A stretch of DNA of 64,000 nt from Rhizophagus irregularis (taxonomy: Eukaryota; Glomeromycota; Glomeromycetes; Glomerales; Glomeraceae), in contig NC_089457.1 of the NCBI RefSeq assembly GCF_026210795.1, positions 1,612,001 to 1,676,000 on the forward strand, given 5' to 3'. Below, one piece after another: positions 10,973-22,109 of this stretch. Made by a program: the position numbers and the translations under genes. Under the pieces are notes generated by a model. The model was not told the DNA's origin, made no database searches, and saw only the letters and a program-made list of their open reading frames with translations. Positions within the stretch are counted from its first letter, which is position 1. Each line of letters opens with the position of its first letter.

Positions 10973-12360
10973 AATGAAAAAAAAAATAAATTTTTTTTTT
11001 AAGAATGAAAAGATGGAATGAAGATCAATCTGAAAAAAAAAATTTTTTTTTTTAAAAGATAAAGGGAAAACGAAAAAAATATATATAAAGTATATTTTTA
11101 AAGATAAGAAAAAAAAATAAAACGAAATGAGAAAAAAAAAATTTTTTAAAAATTTTTAAAGAAAAAATGAAAAAAAAAATAAAATATTTTTTTTTAATGA
11201 TACTGATGAGAGAAAGAAAAATGAAATAAAATATTTTTTTTTAATGATACTGATGAGAGAAAGAAAAACGGAATAAAAAAAATGAAATTAAAATAAAAGA
11301 AAAAAAATAAAACTTTTTTTTTTAAGAAAAGGTAAACCGAAAAAAAATATTTTTTTTTTAAGAAAATTTTTTAACGAATGGAGAGGAACTACTGCAAAGG
11401 AAAAATAAAAAAAATAAAAAAAAAATATATATATATTTTAAGAATACTGATGAAATAAAACCAATTTTTTTTTTAAGAATGAGAAAGAGATCAATAAAAT
11501 GAAAAAAAATATATATATATTTTAAGATGAAAGAAAAAGATAAACGAAATGAGAAAAAAAAATTATTTTTTAAATTTTTAAAGGATGAAGGGAAAAAATG
11601 AAAAAAAATAAAAATATTTTTTAAGAATACTGATAAGAGAAAAAAATAAAATGAAAAAAAAATAAGAAAAAAAAATAAGAAAAAAAAATTTTAAAATTTT
11701 TAACAAATGGGGGAATTGTAAAGGGAAAAACGAAATTAAAGTAAAAGAAAAAAAATAAAAAATGTTTTTTTTTAAGAAAGGAACTGCAAAGGAAAAATAA
11801 AAAAAATAAAATATATGTATATATATATATATATTTTAAGAATACTAACAAAATAAAGGGAAAAAACGAAAAAAAAATAAAAATATTTTTTTTTTAAGAG
11901 AAAAAAATAAAACGAAAAAAAAATAAAAAAAAAATTTTTTTTAAATTTTTTAACGAATGGAGGGAATTGTAAAGGGAAAAACGAAATTAAAAAGAAAAAA
12001 AATATATATTTTTTTAAGAAAGGAACTGCAAAGGAAAAAAAATAAAATAAAATATATGTATATATATATTTTTTTAATACTGATGATGAGAGAAAAAAAT
12101 AAAACGAAAAAAAAATAAGAAAAAAAATATTTTTTTAAAAAATTTTTTAACGAATGGAGGGAATTGCAAAAAGAAAAAACAAAATTAAAGTAAAAGGAAA
12201 AAAATAAAACTTTTTTAAGGAATAAAGAGAAACCCGAAAAAAAATATATTTTTTTTAAGAAAATTTTTTAACGAATGGAGAGAAACTGCAAAGGAAAAAT
12301 AAAAAAAACAATATATATTTTTTTAAAAATACCAATATAACTACACTCCGGACTAATAAA
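10973..12360. repeat. A-rich degenerate satellite inside hAT 1
   Basis: About 1.4 kb of GAAAAAAAATAAAA / TTTTTTTTAAGAA words with recurring AATACTGATGAGAGAAAG and ACGAATGGAGGGAATTGC modules. Homopolymer-rich; ORFs read from it are meaningless. Confidence 0.75.
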
Positions 12361-12469
12361 AAAACAATATATAAAATTTCTTTTTAAAAAAAGTTGGTGT
12401 TTAGACGAAAAAAAAAAACCTGATATATTAGGTGGAGCCCGTGGCCAGAAATAAAAGTCACAAAAGCCA

Positions 12470-12700
12470 AATCCGAGATCTGAATCAGATCTGTCAGATC
12501 TGATCTGAACAGATTTAGATTTAAGTAAGTCTGATCCGAATCTAATCTGACATGATCAGATTTGATTTGAAGCTAGTCCGATCTGTTCAGATCAAAAATT
12601 TTTTGATCGAATCTGAATTGCAGATCAAATACAATTAATCTGATCCGAGTCTGACGGATCAGATTTGGATCAAATCTGATCAGATCAGATTTTTTCGGAG
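12470..12700. repeat. Right subterminal GATCTGA repeats of hAT 1
   Basis: Counterpart of 7470-7690; AGATCTGATCTGAACAG-type words in both orientations up to the TIR. Confidence 0.75.
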
Positions 12701-12717
12701 CACTACCAATAAGGTTA

Positions 12718-12870
12718 CTTGCCGAAACCTGTTTGGCCTAATGCCGAAAGGTGAAACCTCTTATATAATGCTGAAACACCGAAACGCCAAAACTGCGAAA
12801 CCTGTCAAAATTGCGAAACTGCCGAAACATGCTGAAACCTCAATAATAGGTTTCTCCGTAGTTTCGGCAT
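12718..12870. repeat. Left subterminal GCCGAAAC repeats of hAT 2
   Basis: At least eight copies of TGCCGAAAC / TGCGAAACC variants, with one inverted GTTTCGGCAT near 12860. Confidence 0.75.
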
Positions 12871-13216
12871 AATTGATCATAAGATTTGCATATAGTTACG
12901 CCAAGTTACACCAATTAATAATATAATTTAGATGATCAAATAATTTACAGATAAAAGATTAAACTTCAATATTTTACCATCGTCTTAGTTCTTTTAAGCT
13001 TTATCTAGTGTTAGAATTTTTATTTCTAACTTCCATATTAATATTATGATATTACACGTTTTTGCAGTTTTTTTTAAGGGGCTTATATTCATTAAAGGAA
13101 AATGCGTAACATGCATTTAATAAACCCAATTCCGTCATCTCCTTTAACACTGAACTAAAGTTTCTTTTACTTTCTTCTGTTTTCTTAATAATAAAATTGA
13201 TAATAAACTGTTTCAA

Positions 13217-15540
13217 ATGACTGATCACATAGAAGATTCACCCATTAAAAAGAAAAATAGAGGAGGTCGGCCACCTAATAGTATTTGGGAAGATATTAAT
13301 AAAGGAGAAGCTGTTGGTTCTGGCAAATTTGCCGCCTCCTGCAAGTATTGTAAGAATACATGGTCACGCGGTGAAGTTTCAAAGCTCAAAGAGCATCTTT
13401 CAAACCATTGTCCAGATGCGCCAGCAGCAGTTGTTAGAAGGTATATGAGTAAAGTAATGGAACGGCAAGATAAGTCCAAATCATCCAAAAAAAGAAAATA
13501 CTCTGAAGGTCAAAGTAACATGGATGATTACCATTATTCAACAGAACTTAATGAACAAAGATGTACACGAATTAATCGTGCATTAGTTAAATTTTTTATT
13601 GCGTGCGGAATTGCGTTTAGAGTAGTGGAACATCTTTTTTTTATCAATTTTATAAAAGAGCTTAATGCCGAGTACAATACACCAACAAGGGAAGTATTAG
13701 TAAATCAACTACTTGAATGTGAATTAGCTCAAGTGAACTTCAAAGTTAATTCTGAGCTTGAAAAGGAAATGAATTTAACGTTAGGTTTGTTAAATTAAAT
13801 AGGCTATCATACGTGATTTTTATTTAATCTTACTTACTATATAATATTAATTTATAATTTAGCCTTTAATGGTTGGACGTCTAGTACACATCGTTCAATT
13901 TGGAACTTCATTGTAATGACTCCGTCGCGTAAAGAATATCTTTATCAACTTTCTGATTTGTCTGAAAATTCGCACACTGCAGAATATTTAGTTACAGTAA
14001 TTGAAAAGGTTATAGAAGGTATTGAAGAAGATTGAATATGTGCTGTAGTTTCTGATAATGCGGCCAATGTTCGTAATGCACGAAAAATTATACATGAGAA
14101 TCATCCAAAGATTGAGAATGTGCGATGCGTTACACATTCTATCAATTTAATTGCATGCGACATCGTCAAGGAGAAGTTTGGGAAACGTTTATTAAAACGT
14201 GTTAATATTTTAACAATCTTTTTTAGAAGTTCTCATCAGGCTAATGCAAAACTTACTCAAATAATTAAAGAAAAAGGAATTAGTGGAGGAGGATTAAAAT
14301 TATATTGCAAGACACGCTGAACTACTGCTAGTGAATCCGTAAATTCAGTAATAAATTTGGAATCAGCACTAGAAGAAATGGCCAGCGATCATGATAAAGT
14401 GCTAACAAATGATAAAATAAAACCAATTATTCAATCGAGAAATTTTTTTCAAATTTACGAGTTCTTGGATTTGTTCTGGATCCTCTAAGAAAAGCGGTAC
14501 TTTCATTAGAATCGAGAAGAGCTACACTTGCAGATTGTTTCCTGAGCTTGGCAAGACTTGCAGCTACATTAAAAAAGTTACCCAAATCATTAAATCCTGC
14601 ATTCCGAAGTCATTGTATCAAAGTAATAAATGAAAGATTTGATGAGTTCGATGATGATAAGTATATTACTTGTTTTTTTATGGATCCCAGATTTAGAAAC
14701 GCGCCACTTAAAAAATGCGCCCTCATGAGAATTATCAAATGTGCAGCTTCAATCGGGAAAAATTTAGGTTTCAACCGTTACGAAGCTGAAACTTTATGTG
14801 ATCAAATACAGAAATATATTAATGAGCAAGAGCTATTTGACCTAGATATCAGTTTTGCTAAATATAATCCCGTGAATTGGTGAAAATATATTAATACCGA
14901 ACCAGAATCAGATGTCCTGCCAAGAATTGCAAGTTATCTATTTGCAATATGTCCTAACTCAGCAACTTGTGAACGTGGATTTTCGACTTTAAGATGGCTA
15001 TTTCATAAACGTCGCTTAAATCTTAATGTGGATAAACTAGAATCCATGTGCAAATTAATTTTGTATTGGAAATCCAATTCAAAAATTGAACTTGGATTTT
15101 ATGGAATTGATCAAAAAAAGAATACTCGTCTTAGTGATGATGAGATCAATATACATATTGCAGAAGCTTTTGCAGAAGATGACGATGAGGAATATAATGA
15201 GGAGCAAGCTTCTACTCAGAGATTAACTACAAGCGGCGAAACAATACCCGAAGACAATTGCCGTGTAGTAATTGAAAGTCTATGGATTGATCAATTTGTT
15301 AATTTATCGCATGATTCAATTACTAGTGAAATCGGCGATATTCCAAGAAATATATTGGATGATTCAAATGAAAATAATGCAGAAGATGATGAAGTTGATG
15401 ATAGTGGTAATAACAAGAGACCTGGAGAAGGTGACTATGATTATGATATAGATGATGTATTAGGTATGGAATTATGGATGACGGTGATAATAATGACGAT
15501 AATTATGATGATAATAAGGAATGATAATAATGAGAAATAA
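13217..15540 (+). pseudogene. hAT transposase of hAT 2 (BED finger to hATC), four disabling changes
   Basis: Exon 1 (13217 to about 13783) has the basic GGRPPNSIWEDI segment and a BED finger (C42, C45, H60, H64/C65). After an intron ending TTTAG at 13862 the core continues: FNGWTSSTHRSIWNF, VVSDNAANVRNARK, GGGLKLYCKTR, DPRFRNAPLKKC, and hATC CPNSATCERGFSTLRWLFHK. Stops: TGA 14033-14035 (before ICAVVSDNAA), TGA 14318-14320 (in place of the Trp of the TRWTT motif kept in the hAT 3 copy), TGA 14881-14883; plus a frameshift in a T-run near 14445. The acidic C-terminal tail (15130-15540) is rich in D/E/N. Closest relative in the window is the transposase at 43254-50658. Confidence 0.8.
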
Positions 15541-16122
15541 TTACAATAGTTAATCCAATAAGAATTAATTCTAATATCATGTGATTTAAATAATGATACT
15601 ATTTAGGAAATAAATGATGTAATTATGCAGGGCAAAATATTCGCGATCAAAGTCCAGTTAACATATAATTATGCAGGAATTGTAATTTTATATTATATTT
15701 TAAACATTGTAATTTAATTAAGGAATAAGGATAAGCATATTATATTTTAAAAATAGTGCAATTTAATTAAGGAATAAGGATAAACAATTATATTAGAATC
15801 AATAAGTTTTAAGGGCTTCGTTAATTAAATTTATTACATTAGATCAATAAATTTTAAAAACTGCGTTACAAAAAAAAATTTAGAACTGCGTTAATTAAAT
15901 TTATTACATTAGAATCAAAACTGTGTTTATTTTATTACAAATATTTTAATTATGTAGAATGTTATTATGTTCATCAGTTCATGTTTTAAATATTATAAGT
16001 TATAACAAATTTTAAAATTAGTATAAATATTATGAAATTTGAAGTATATAGGATTTTTTTTTCGCAATTTAAAACCAAATTGTATTTTAATTTTTGTTAC
16101 GAAAAAATTATAAAAATAAAAA
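15541..16122. other. AT-rich spacer between the two genes of hAT 2
   Basis: Contains two near-duplicate 60-bp segments (ATTTAATTAAGGAATAAGGA at about 15713 and 15765) and no ORF. Confidence 0.5.
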
Positions 16123-16798
16123 ATGGCAGCATTAGTACCTTTTGTTCTATCACCACCACCAGTATTCCAATGGACGATTAACGCTGCTAGGCAATTAATC
16201 GCGGAGCAAAGAAACTTGCACCAGCAATTCGAAAGAATTGCAAACCGTCATCATGTAAATGCATAGACAATAATAGCAAATAGGGTGTTCGTTGCAACGG
16301 GATTTGCAGCGACACCCAGGCAGTGCTATACAAAATGGAATGCCCTCAAACGAGGTTATGCAAAACCTCAGTAGGATAATAAATAATAATGATGATGACA
16401 TTCCTATTATAAGCCCAAATAGTTTCGATAAAGCGTATTTTGCTGATATGAACGATGAATTCTGGTTACAAACCGGTAATTATTATTAATTATTATTTTA
16501 AATTAATTTTATTTAGGCAATTCATTCAATTCATTAATATTTTTATTGGATTTTAGATCTGTTTAGACAAGAGTATCGACGGCAGCATGCTGCGCATGAT
16601 CGACGTCGATATGAATATAGATTGCGAAGGGAAAGAAGAAGGTCGCGATCTAGGTCTCGATCAAAAAGTAGATCAAAAAGTAGAGATAGAAGACGAGATA
16701 GAAGTAGAGATAGAAGACGAGATAGAAGTAGAGATAGAAGACGGGACAGAAGTAGAGATAGAAAAAGAGGAAGAAGCAGGTCGCCACATAGAAGATAG
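16123..16798 (+). pseudogene. Second gene of hAT 2: Myb/SANT-like segment plus Arg/Ser repeat domain
   Basis: Starts MAALVPFVLSPPPVFQW, a helix rich in Gln/Arg, then an in-frame TAG (16264-16266), then NRVFVATGFAATPRQCYTKW with NALKRGY, which matches the third helix region of Myb/SANT DNA-binding domains. A +1 frameshift near 16355 leads to NLSRIINNN and SFDKAYFADMNDEFWLQTG, then an intron (GTAATT...TTTTAG, 16472-16556) and a final exon DLFRQEYRRQHAAHDRRRYE followed by SRSRSRSKSRSK and RDRRRDRS repeats. The acidic 75-aa reading of this RS block in another frame is a shadow. Two-gene elements with a Myb-like helper protein are known in Harbinger transposons; in hAT this is unusual. Helper role is inference. 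Confidence 0.55.
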
Positions 16799-16919
16799 AG
16801 ATATTAAATTTTAATTTTTATTATATTTTTAATCGTATATTTTATTAGTTTAATATTAAATATTATAAAATAAATATTTACATACAAAAAATATATTGTT
16901 TTTATTCTTATAAATTATT

Positions 16920-17112
16920 TAAATGCCGAAACTCTAATTAAATCATATAGAAAGTATTGCCGAAACGTTGAAACAGTTTCGGCAAGTTACGGCAGTTTCG
17001 CGATTTTGATAGATTTTGCAGTTTTGGCATTTCTTGATGATTTCGCGAAACTAGTTTCGGCAGTTTCACGTACGCCATTCTGCCAAAACCCTCTAGTTTT
17101 GGCAAGCAACCT
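16920..17112. repeat. Right subterminal GCCGAAAC/GTTTCGGC repeats of hAT 2
   Basis: Mostly inverted copies (GTTTCGGCA, TTTTGGCA) leading into the right TIR. Confidence 0.75.
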
Positions 17113-17114
17113 TA

Positions 17115-18073
17115 CATGCTAAAAGAACTTGACGAGGCTTTAAGGGTAAATAAGGATATTCGATCTGATTCATTTTGACGGAAATGACTATTAATTGCTA
17201 ATATTTATATATTTATTAACTGGCATTATTAATTTCATATAGAAGGAAGTTATTCGGCATTACAATGCCCTGCCGGAAAGCCAACGAATAGATTTAAGAC
17301 AAACTTTCATTCAGCAGCGAGAGCTCGTTAATAGTTCTATTATACCTAGTATAATGAATAATATTAACAATAATGTTTTTCCTGTTACTGACGAAATAAT
17401 TTATAATATACTTTCTTCTCTCCATCGTCATCGCCGTGAAGAGTATCTTAAAAAGAACCTTCCACTTTTTGAAAAAAAATTTCAAAGAAAAAGAAAACAT
17501 CAAATTCTCGACATTATGATGTGAGTAAAAAGTTTGGTACATTATAAATATTTGCTTTAATACTAACAACATAAAACAAAAACGAAAAAGAAATAAGCGT
17601 GCGACAATCAAACATTTACAACTTATAGAAGATCCTTTAATCAAAAAGTTTGATTTACAGTCAATTATTTGTATCTCGTTAAATCTTGAAATAACGAAAG
17701 AATCGGATTCTTAAAACTGAAAAATAATAAAATTGATATAAAAGATCTAAAATGAGGATCATCAACTGTGAGTATTTCTTTATTTTTAATTAAGCTACGT
17801 TCATTGCTATGCGATTATATCGACCGACTGAGAGCAGAATGGCCAAATCATAAGAAAAAACGTGAAAGAATTATCGATCCAATAATTTTAGTGAAAATAA
17901 AGTTTCAGCGCCTTTACCGATACCAGCAGCCAGAACAACCAAAACAGCCAGATCCAAATAATGAATTGGTTGATAATGGTTTATCTATTTTATCAAGAAT
18001 TTACAATGAAGAAGAGGTGGAGAAAGAAGAAAAAGAGGTAGGGGAAGTTATGTTAACTAGTAGCGATAACTGA
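17115..18073 (+). pseudogene. 3' part of the host gene split by the hAT insertions
   Basis: Exon pieces: MLKELDEALRVNKDIRSDSF, with TGA following at 17175; after a TTTCATATAG acceptor, 17243-17519 reads EVIRHYNALPESQRIDLRQT and later HRHRREEYLKKNLPLFEKKF up to a GTGAGT donor; then NKRATIKHLQLIEDPLIKKF to a TAA at 17712. A further exon (about 17791-18073) reads LRSLLCDYIDRLRAEWPNHK and ends in Glu-rich EEEVEKEEKEVGEV. The exons are helical and charged, with no domain I can name. Confidence 0.4.
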
Positions 18074-18499
18074 ATTATTAATCAACATTCTGATGATAAT
18101 TATTTGGAAATTGATGATTGATTTTTTGAAATGTTAATTTTTTTGCGAATTGGTACTAGTAATAAACTACTTGAAGTCCAAAAGATAATTTTGAAGATGA
18201 AGTTTTACTGATGTGGTAGAAGAAGTTTCAATAAGTTTTTGCATCCGTAAAAAATAAAAATAAAAATAGTCAAACGTATGACATATTTTTACAACTAATT
18301 CAAACCCACGTTAAAACCTATACTAATCGGCAATATCATCAATCGGTAAAGTCCAATAAGCAACATAAAGTCCAAATTCCACGTATGATACCCATGTCTT
18401 GATACCCATGTATGTTTATTCATGTGATTTATATCACAAAAAATAATATATAAAGACTCCACTTTCTTTAATTATTTTATTTAATTTTTTTTTTGTTTT

Positions 18500-18662
18500 T
18501 CTTGGACACCTGAAAGTAAGGTATGTGGTGTTAATTGGTAGAGGTCATGCATCTTCAGACGACCTAAGGGACAAGCCATTGCTGTAGTCTCTGCCATATA
18601 CACCTCACCATGGTTAATAGACCGCCACAATCCATTAGGGTTGTTTTTAATCCCCCCTTTTT
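18500..18662 (+). ncRNA. Candidate Pol III transcript or SINE
   Basis: TGGTGTTAATTGG (18526-18538) fits an A-box, GGTTAATAGACC (18612-18623) is a poor B-box match about 75 bp downstream, and a T5 run follows at 18658-18662. GGTATGTGG and CCATATACACC near the two ends can pair. It is less AT-rich than its surroundings. It could equally be an old SINE or chance; no known snRNA or tRNA was recognised. Confidence 0.25.
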
Positions 18663-18779
18663 ATTCCTTTTATATGTTATATAAAATCGTGTATGTCGGT
18701 TTGGTGCTCACCTGATGTCAGTATCATTTTTTAAATGTATCATCATAAATTTTTCTAAATAATAAATTGTTGATCCAAA

Positions 18780-19130
18780 CCATGACCGATTGGTGACTGA
18801 TTTTTTTATATTTCAACCTGCAATCAATTGGTCACATGCTAGCCAATGACTGGTTGATGGCCGCTTGTTGATATAGTATCAATCGGCTATCTAACTTCAA
18901 ATCTGTCATCAACCGGACATGTGTCCGGTTGATGACCGGTCAATCACATTTCATTAATTGGTAATCAACTATGCAGAAATAAGGTATTAATAGGTATGTG
19001 GTTGGTCAATGGTCGGTTGAAATTAGATAGTCGATTGATGCCATTTGGCCAAATGTCATCAATCGGTCATCAATATATTATCAGCCAGTCATCATTCAAC
19101 ATGTGACCGATTGATACCCGATTATCAAGA
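18780..19130. repeat. Degenerate GTCATCAATCGG / CCGATTGATGAC repeats
   Basis: About ten short copies in both orientations (for example ATGACCGATTGGTGAC, TGTGACCGATTGATACCC). The style matches the subterminal repeats of the hAT elements here, so it may mark one end of another transposon, but no TIR pair was found. Confidence 0.5.
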
Positions 19131-19141
19131 ATTCAACCTGT

Positions 19142-19500
19142 GTTGTGTTCTTTATTTTTGGGATGTGATTACCTTGATCTTATCCTTAATTTTCACGTTT
19201 TTTATTGATCTTTGTGTTCTTTATTTTTGAGATGTGATTACCTTGATCTTATCCTCAATTTTCGCATTTTTTTATTGATCTTTGTGTTCTTTATCTTTGG
19301 GATGTGGTTACCCTTTGATCTTATCCTTGATTTTCACGTTTTTTATTGATCTTTGTGTTCTTATCTTTGGGATGTAATTACCCTTTGATCTTATCCTTAA
19401 TTTTCGCATTTTTTATTGATCTTTGTATTCTTTATCTTTGGGATGTGATTACCCTTTAACCTTATCCTTAATTTTTGCGTTTTTATTGATCTTTATGTTA
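19142..19500. repeat. About 68-bp tandem repeat, five copies
   Basis: Unit contains TTCTTTATCTTTGGGATGTG, ATTACCCTTTGATCTTATCC and TTTTTTATTGATCTTTGTG. Copies differ at scattered sites and by 1-3 bp indels. Confidence 0.8.
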
Positions 19501-20210
19501 TTAGGCAAAAAATAAAAGAACCATCACTAAAAAATAAAAATTGTGTCATAATGCAAAAAATTAACCAATAAAATTTACGTATAGTGAAAATCACCACTGG
19601 TGATCTTTAGCAAAACCCAAAAAATAAATAAAAAATAATTTTTTTTTTTAAGAATTGTTAAATAATAAAATTGAAAAGTGCGTATTACTATAAATATACG
19701 GAATTGTTATACAGATTGTAAGCAGATTTACCCCTAACTATTAACGTAGTTAACAGGTGAATACTAGTCTATATGGAGACCCGCACAGCAAAAGCTGGGG
19801 TTACATCAATCATGTGATTTCGAGAAAATCAAGGTTTAAGTTAACCAATCAATTTTGACGATCATTGCGAAAAAAAAACATTTTTTTCAAAAACGGTCTT
19901 TATAACATAGAACGAAATTTTGCAGGTATATAATTGAAACACTAAGCTTCCATTTCCTTCTTTTGGTGCACTTTTTTTTTATTTGATAATAAAGTTTATA
20001 TAATACATACTTTTTAAAAAAATTAGAAATTATTTTGTAAAAAATGGACATTCCAAAATCTTTATTTTTTTGAGATTTTAACGTTTGGAAGTATTTAAAA
20101 AAATAATAATTATAAAATGGCAATATCAGTAACAATAAGTAAGCAAAAAAATAGTCTTATTTTATTTGATTATTGTAGAATTTTGAATATAATTACAATA
20201 ATTTAACTTA
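19501..20210. other. AT-rich spacer, no gene seen
   Basis: Homopolymer-rich; 19740-19830 is slightly less AT-rich, without an ORF or RNA fold I can support. Confidence 0.35.
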
Positions 20211-20418
20211 ATTTGTTTCGTGTTCCTTTGGCTTAGGACAAGTAATATCACGAAAGGGTGTATCAACATAAGGTGCGATTTCTTTATACAATTCCTCCTG
20301 TCTCTTCAATGAAAGTGGTTTAATGTCAATTGTAAAAGGTAGTATATCAAAATCAAAAGGAAAGTTACGAACAGTAGCTTTTTTATAATCATCTTCGAGT
20401 TTATCTTTGTAAAAAACT
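20211..20418 (-). CDS. C-terminal exon of an unrecognised protein (remnant)
   Basis: Minus-strand reading of about 66 codons ending in TAA: FYKDKLEDDYKKATVRNF, then FDFDILPFTIDIKPLSLKRQ and later YVDTPFRDITCPKPKEHETN. Composition and lack of low complexity indicate genuine coding sequence. Upstream the same frame crosses a TGA at about 20421-20423 into a more GC-rich stretch of different character, so the exon may start at a TAG acceptor there or be truncated by an insertion. No homolog recognised. Confidence 0.4.
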
Positions 20419-20870
20419 AGTCATCGGGCTGGATGTGGAAGGTGCAAGTACCACCCACCTCTGGGTCTACGACCTGTCGCAGTACCTATATGGCCCCTAC
20501 GGGGCTCAGGAATCCCCATATATTCGCCACAATCTGGGACAACATCTGGAACAAGTATATATACCAAATAACTAGAAAATAATAGAAAAGGAAGCAAAAA
20601 CGGATATAATGAGAGGGTTGTCCCGGATGTGGCAGATGTAGCAGATGTTTCAGAAAAAATATGAGAGGACATCCCCCCAGAAAAAGTTTTATTTTTACCC
20701 CTCCAGATTCGCTACATCTGGAACATCTGGAACAAGTCAGGATTCCGTATAATAATCTGTTAGGGCAGGTGAGATAGCAAATAAGGTTAGTTAGCAGGTA
20801 AGCGCTAGAAGGTCTATAGAGCCAGTAAGTAACTTCCGTTCAGGCCCCGTCAGAAAAAATAAGTAATTGA
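20419..20870. other. GC-richer stretch with CATCTGGAACA / GATGTAGCAGATG words
   Basis: Contains repeated TCTGGGACAACATCTGGAAC, ACATCTGGAACATCTGGAAC and GGCAGATGTAGCAGATGTTT motifs and a small palindrome GGCCCCTACGGGGC-like site at 20502. Possibly part of an inserted element or the edge of the virus-like block; no boundaries found. The 83-aa minus ORF here is not convincing. Confidence 0.3.
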
Positions 20871-20978
20871 ACAATGGGTATATTAAGACGATTCAGATGA
20901 TAAAGAATACTTTTAGAAGGCAGTATAAATCCGTCTTCCCCTCTTTTTGCCTCCTTAAGGCATTTATCAATACGCTGT

Positions 20979-21243
20979 TTACGTGTCGTCAGAATCTAAG
21001 ATTTTCTGTTTAAGTTTTTTGCATTGCCGATTGTAAACCGTCTGATGTCTGCTTAGCAGCGGTTTCTTTCTTTTTCTCCTTAGTCTTCTTTTGATTACCC
21101 AGTCTATTCCAGTAAAAAGATTCTTATGCATACCACAAATTGTGCAGTCAACGCAGCCGGTAACGCCCATTTGTAGTCGTATGCTTGTATTTCACTAACG
21201 TCTCAGTTTCCTTCTTGCACTTTAAGCAGTAAAAACGTGTCAT
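20979..21243 (-). pseudogene. Small viral-type zinc-ribbon protein, frameshifted
   Basis: Starts at ATG 21243 with MTRFYCLKCKKETETLVKY and TTTNGRYR; a frameshift near 21165 moves to GCVDCTICGMHKNLF, then a Lys/Arg-rich tail (KRRLRRKRKK). Two Cys pairs (CLKC and CVDC/CTIC) with an NGR between them match the layout of short zinc-ribbon proteins encoded by large DNA viruses and some Polinton-like elements (DUF5679 type), recognised from memory. It is the first gene of the virus-like block. Role unknown; nucleic-acid binding is a guess. Confidence 0.45.
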
Positions 21244-21635
21244 CTTAAGATTTGAAGTCGAAAACCATTCCTTTAATTTGTCGTAATATGTCGCGCCCTT
21301 AGAGAATTACTATAGGAAATCTTACTGTCTCGGAGTATCGGCACGAATTCTAAAAGGTGAAGAAGCTCTATAACCGCATCTAAAAAAGCGCAAGGAAAAG
21401 TCGACGAGAACGCCCGAGGTAATTGTATGGAAACCGAATGCGAATACGTCAGGGCGATCTTGCGAGAGATGCCCCGGAGATTGCCCCAAAGGATTCCACT
21501 ACTTTTGCCATGGTGGTGAAAGTTGCGAAAGAGAGTCGATGCGAAAGGCACAAGGATAAGAAGGCGCAAATAGGGTTCTCGAATGGATTTGTTAAAATCT
21601 ACAGAAAAAATCGTATTAAGCGCAACACGTCGTAG

Positions 21636-21741
21636 AGACGATGGCTAGGATCAGAATTCAGCTTAACGACCAGGTACGTGATTTTTTCCTGAACAGCTTT
21701 TAGGGGTAATAATGAGGTTTGGAGAGCCAGGTAGACGTAAA
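21636..21741 (+). pseudogene. Integrase core fragment (before the inserted element)
   Basis: Reading in three frames gives GSEF (about 21654), QLNDQVRDFFLNSF, then GVIMRFGEPGRRK, which runs straight into the other half of the gene at 28106. The spacing from the GSEF segment to the Glu of YAERAIQ is about 35 residues, as in DDE integrases of the retroviral/Polinton type. Two one-base frame changes and the loss of a clear upstream catalytic Asp show decay. The 70-aa ORF at 21423-21635 does not resemble an integrase core. Confidence 0.5.
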
Positions 21742-22109
21742 CCCTATAAAAAATATATATACGGTTAGTATACTGTATTTTCGTATTTTGCGAACAGTAT
21801 ATTTATAGTATTATTACCGTATGATTACAGTATTTTCACATACTGTATATATTCGGTATTCTGCACACCGTATCATATATATGGTTTGCGTACAGTATAT
21901 TTTTCCAGTTTTACCCGTATGTTTTATACTTGTAAACAGTATATTGTTTTATATTTTATATTGCGAACAGTATGCTTTTCCAGGATAAACCGTATATTTT
22001 ATACTGACAAACAGTACTTTTTTCCAGTTTAAACTGCATATTTTGTACTGATAAATAGTATATATTATTCAATTAAATCGTATATTTTATATTTGCAAAC
22101 AGAATTTAA

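Larger units (their letters stand above)
7461..12705. mobile_element. hAT transposon 1, 5.2 kb, 8-bp target duplication CCAATAAG
   Basis: Left end CAGTGCTCC and right end GGAGCACTA are inverted repeats (one terminal mismatch). CCAATAAG lies directly outside both ends (7453-7460 and 12706-12713), the 8-bp duplication typical of hAT elements. Inside are a minus-strand hAT transposase gene (8248-10972), two MITEs with their own duplications (7698-7969, 8967-9267), a 1.4-kb A-rich satellite, and GATCTGA-type repeats next to each end. It inserted into the left TIR of hAT 2. Disabled: the transposase carries frame breaks and a MITE. Confidence 0.85.
12710..17114. mobile_element. hAT transposon 2, 4.4 kb, older, carries a second gene
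   Basis: TIRs are TAAGGTTACTTGCC (left) and the inverse of TAAGGTTGCTTGCC (right). hAT 1 inserted inside the left TIR, so its original left flank is at 7449-7456. That flank TATGCCAA matches the right flank CATGCTAA (17115-17122) at 6 of 8 positions, a decayed 8-bp duplication. GCCGAAAC-type repeats lie inside both ends. Contents: plus-strand hAT transposase (13217-15540) and a second plus-strand gene with Myb-like and RS segments (16123-16798). Confidence 0.75.

Noticed and set aside
16587-16814. Acidic repeat ORF (EIEVEIEDE)
   Set aside because: It is the out-of-frame shadow of the Arg/Ser repeat exon, which connects by splicing to a recognisable protein.
21423-21635. 70-codon plus ORF before the integrase fragment
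   Set aside because: No integrase core motif and no start context; possibly part of the decayed integrase in another frame but not supportable.
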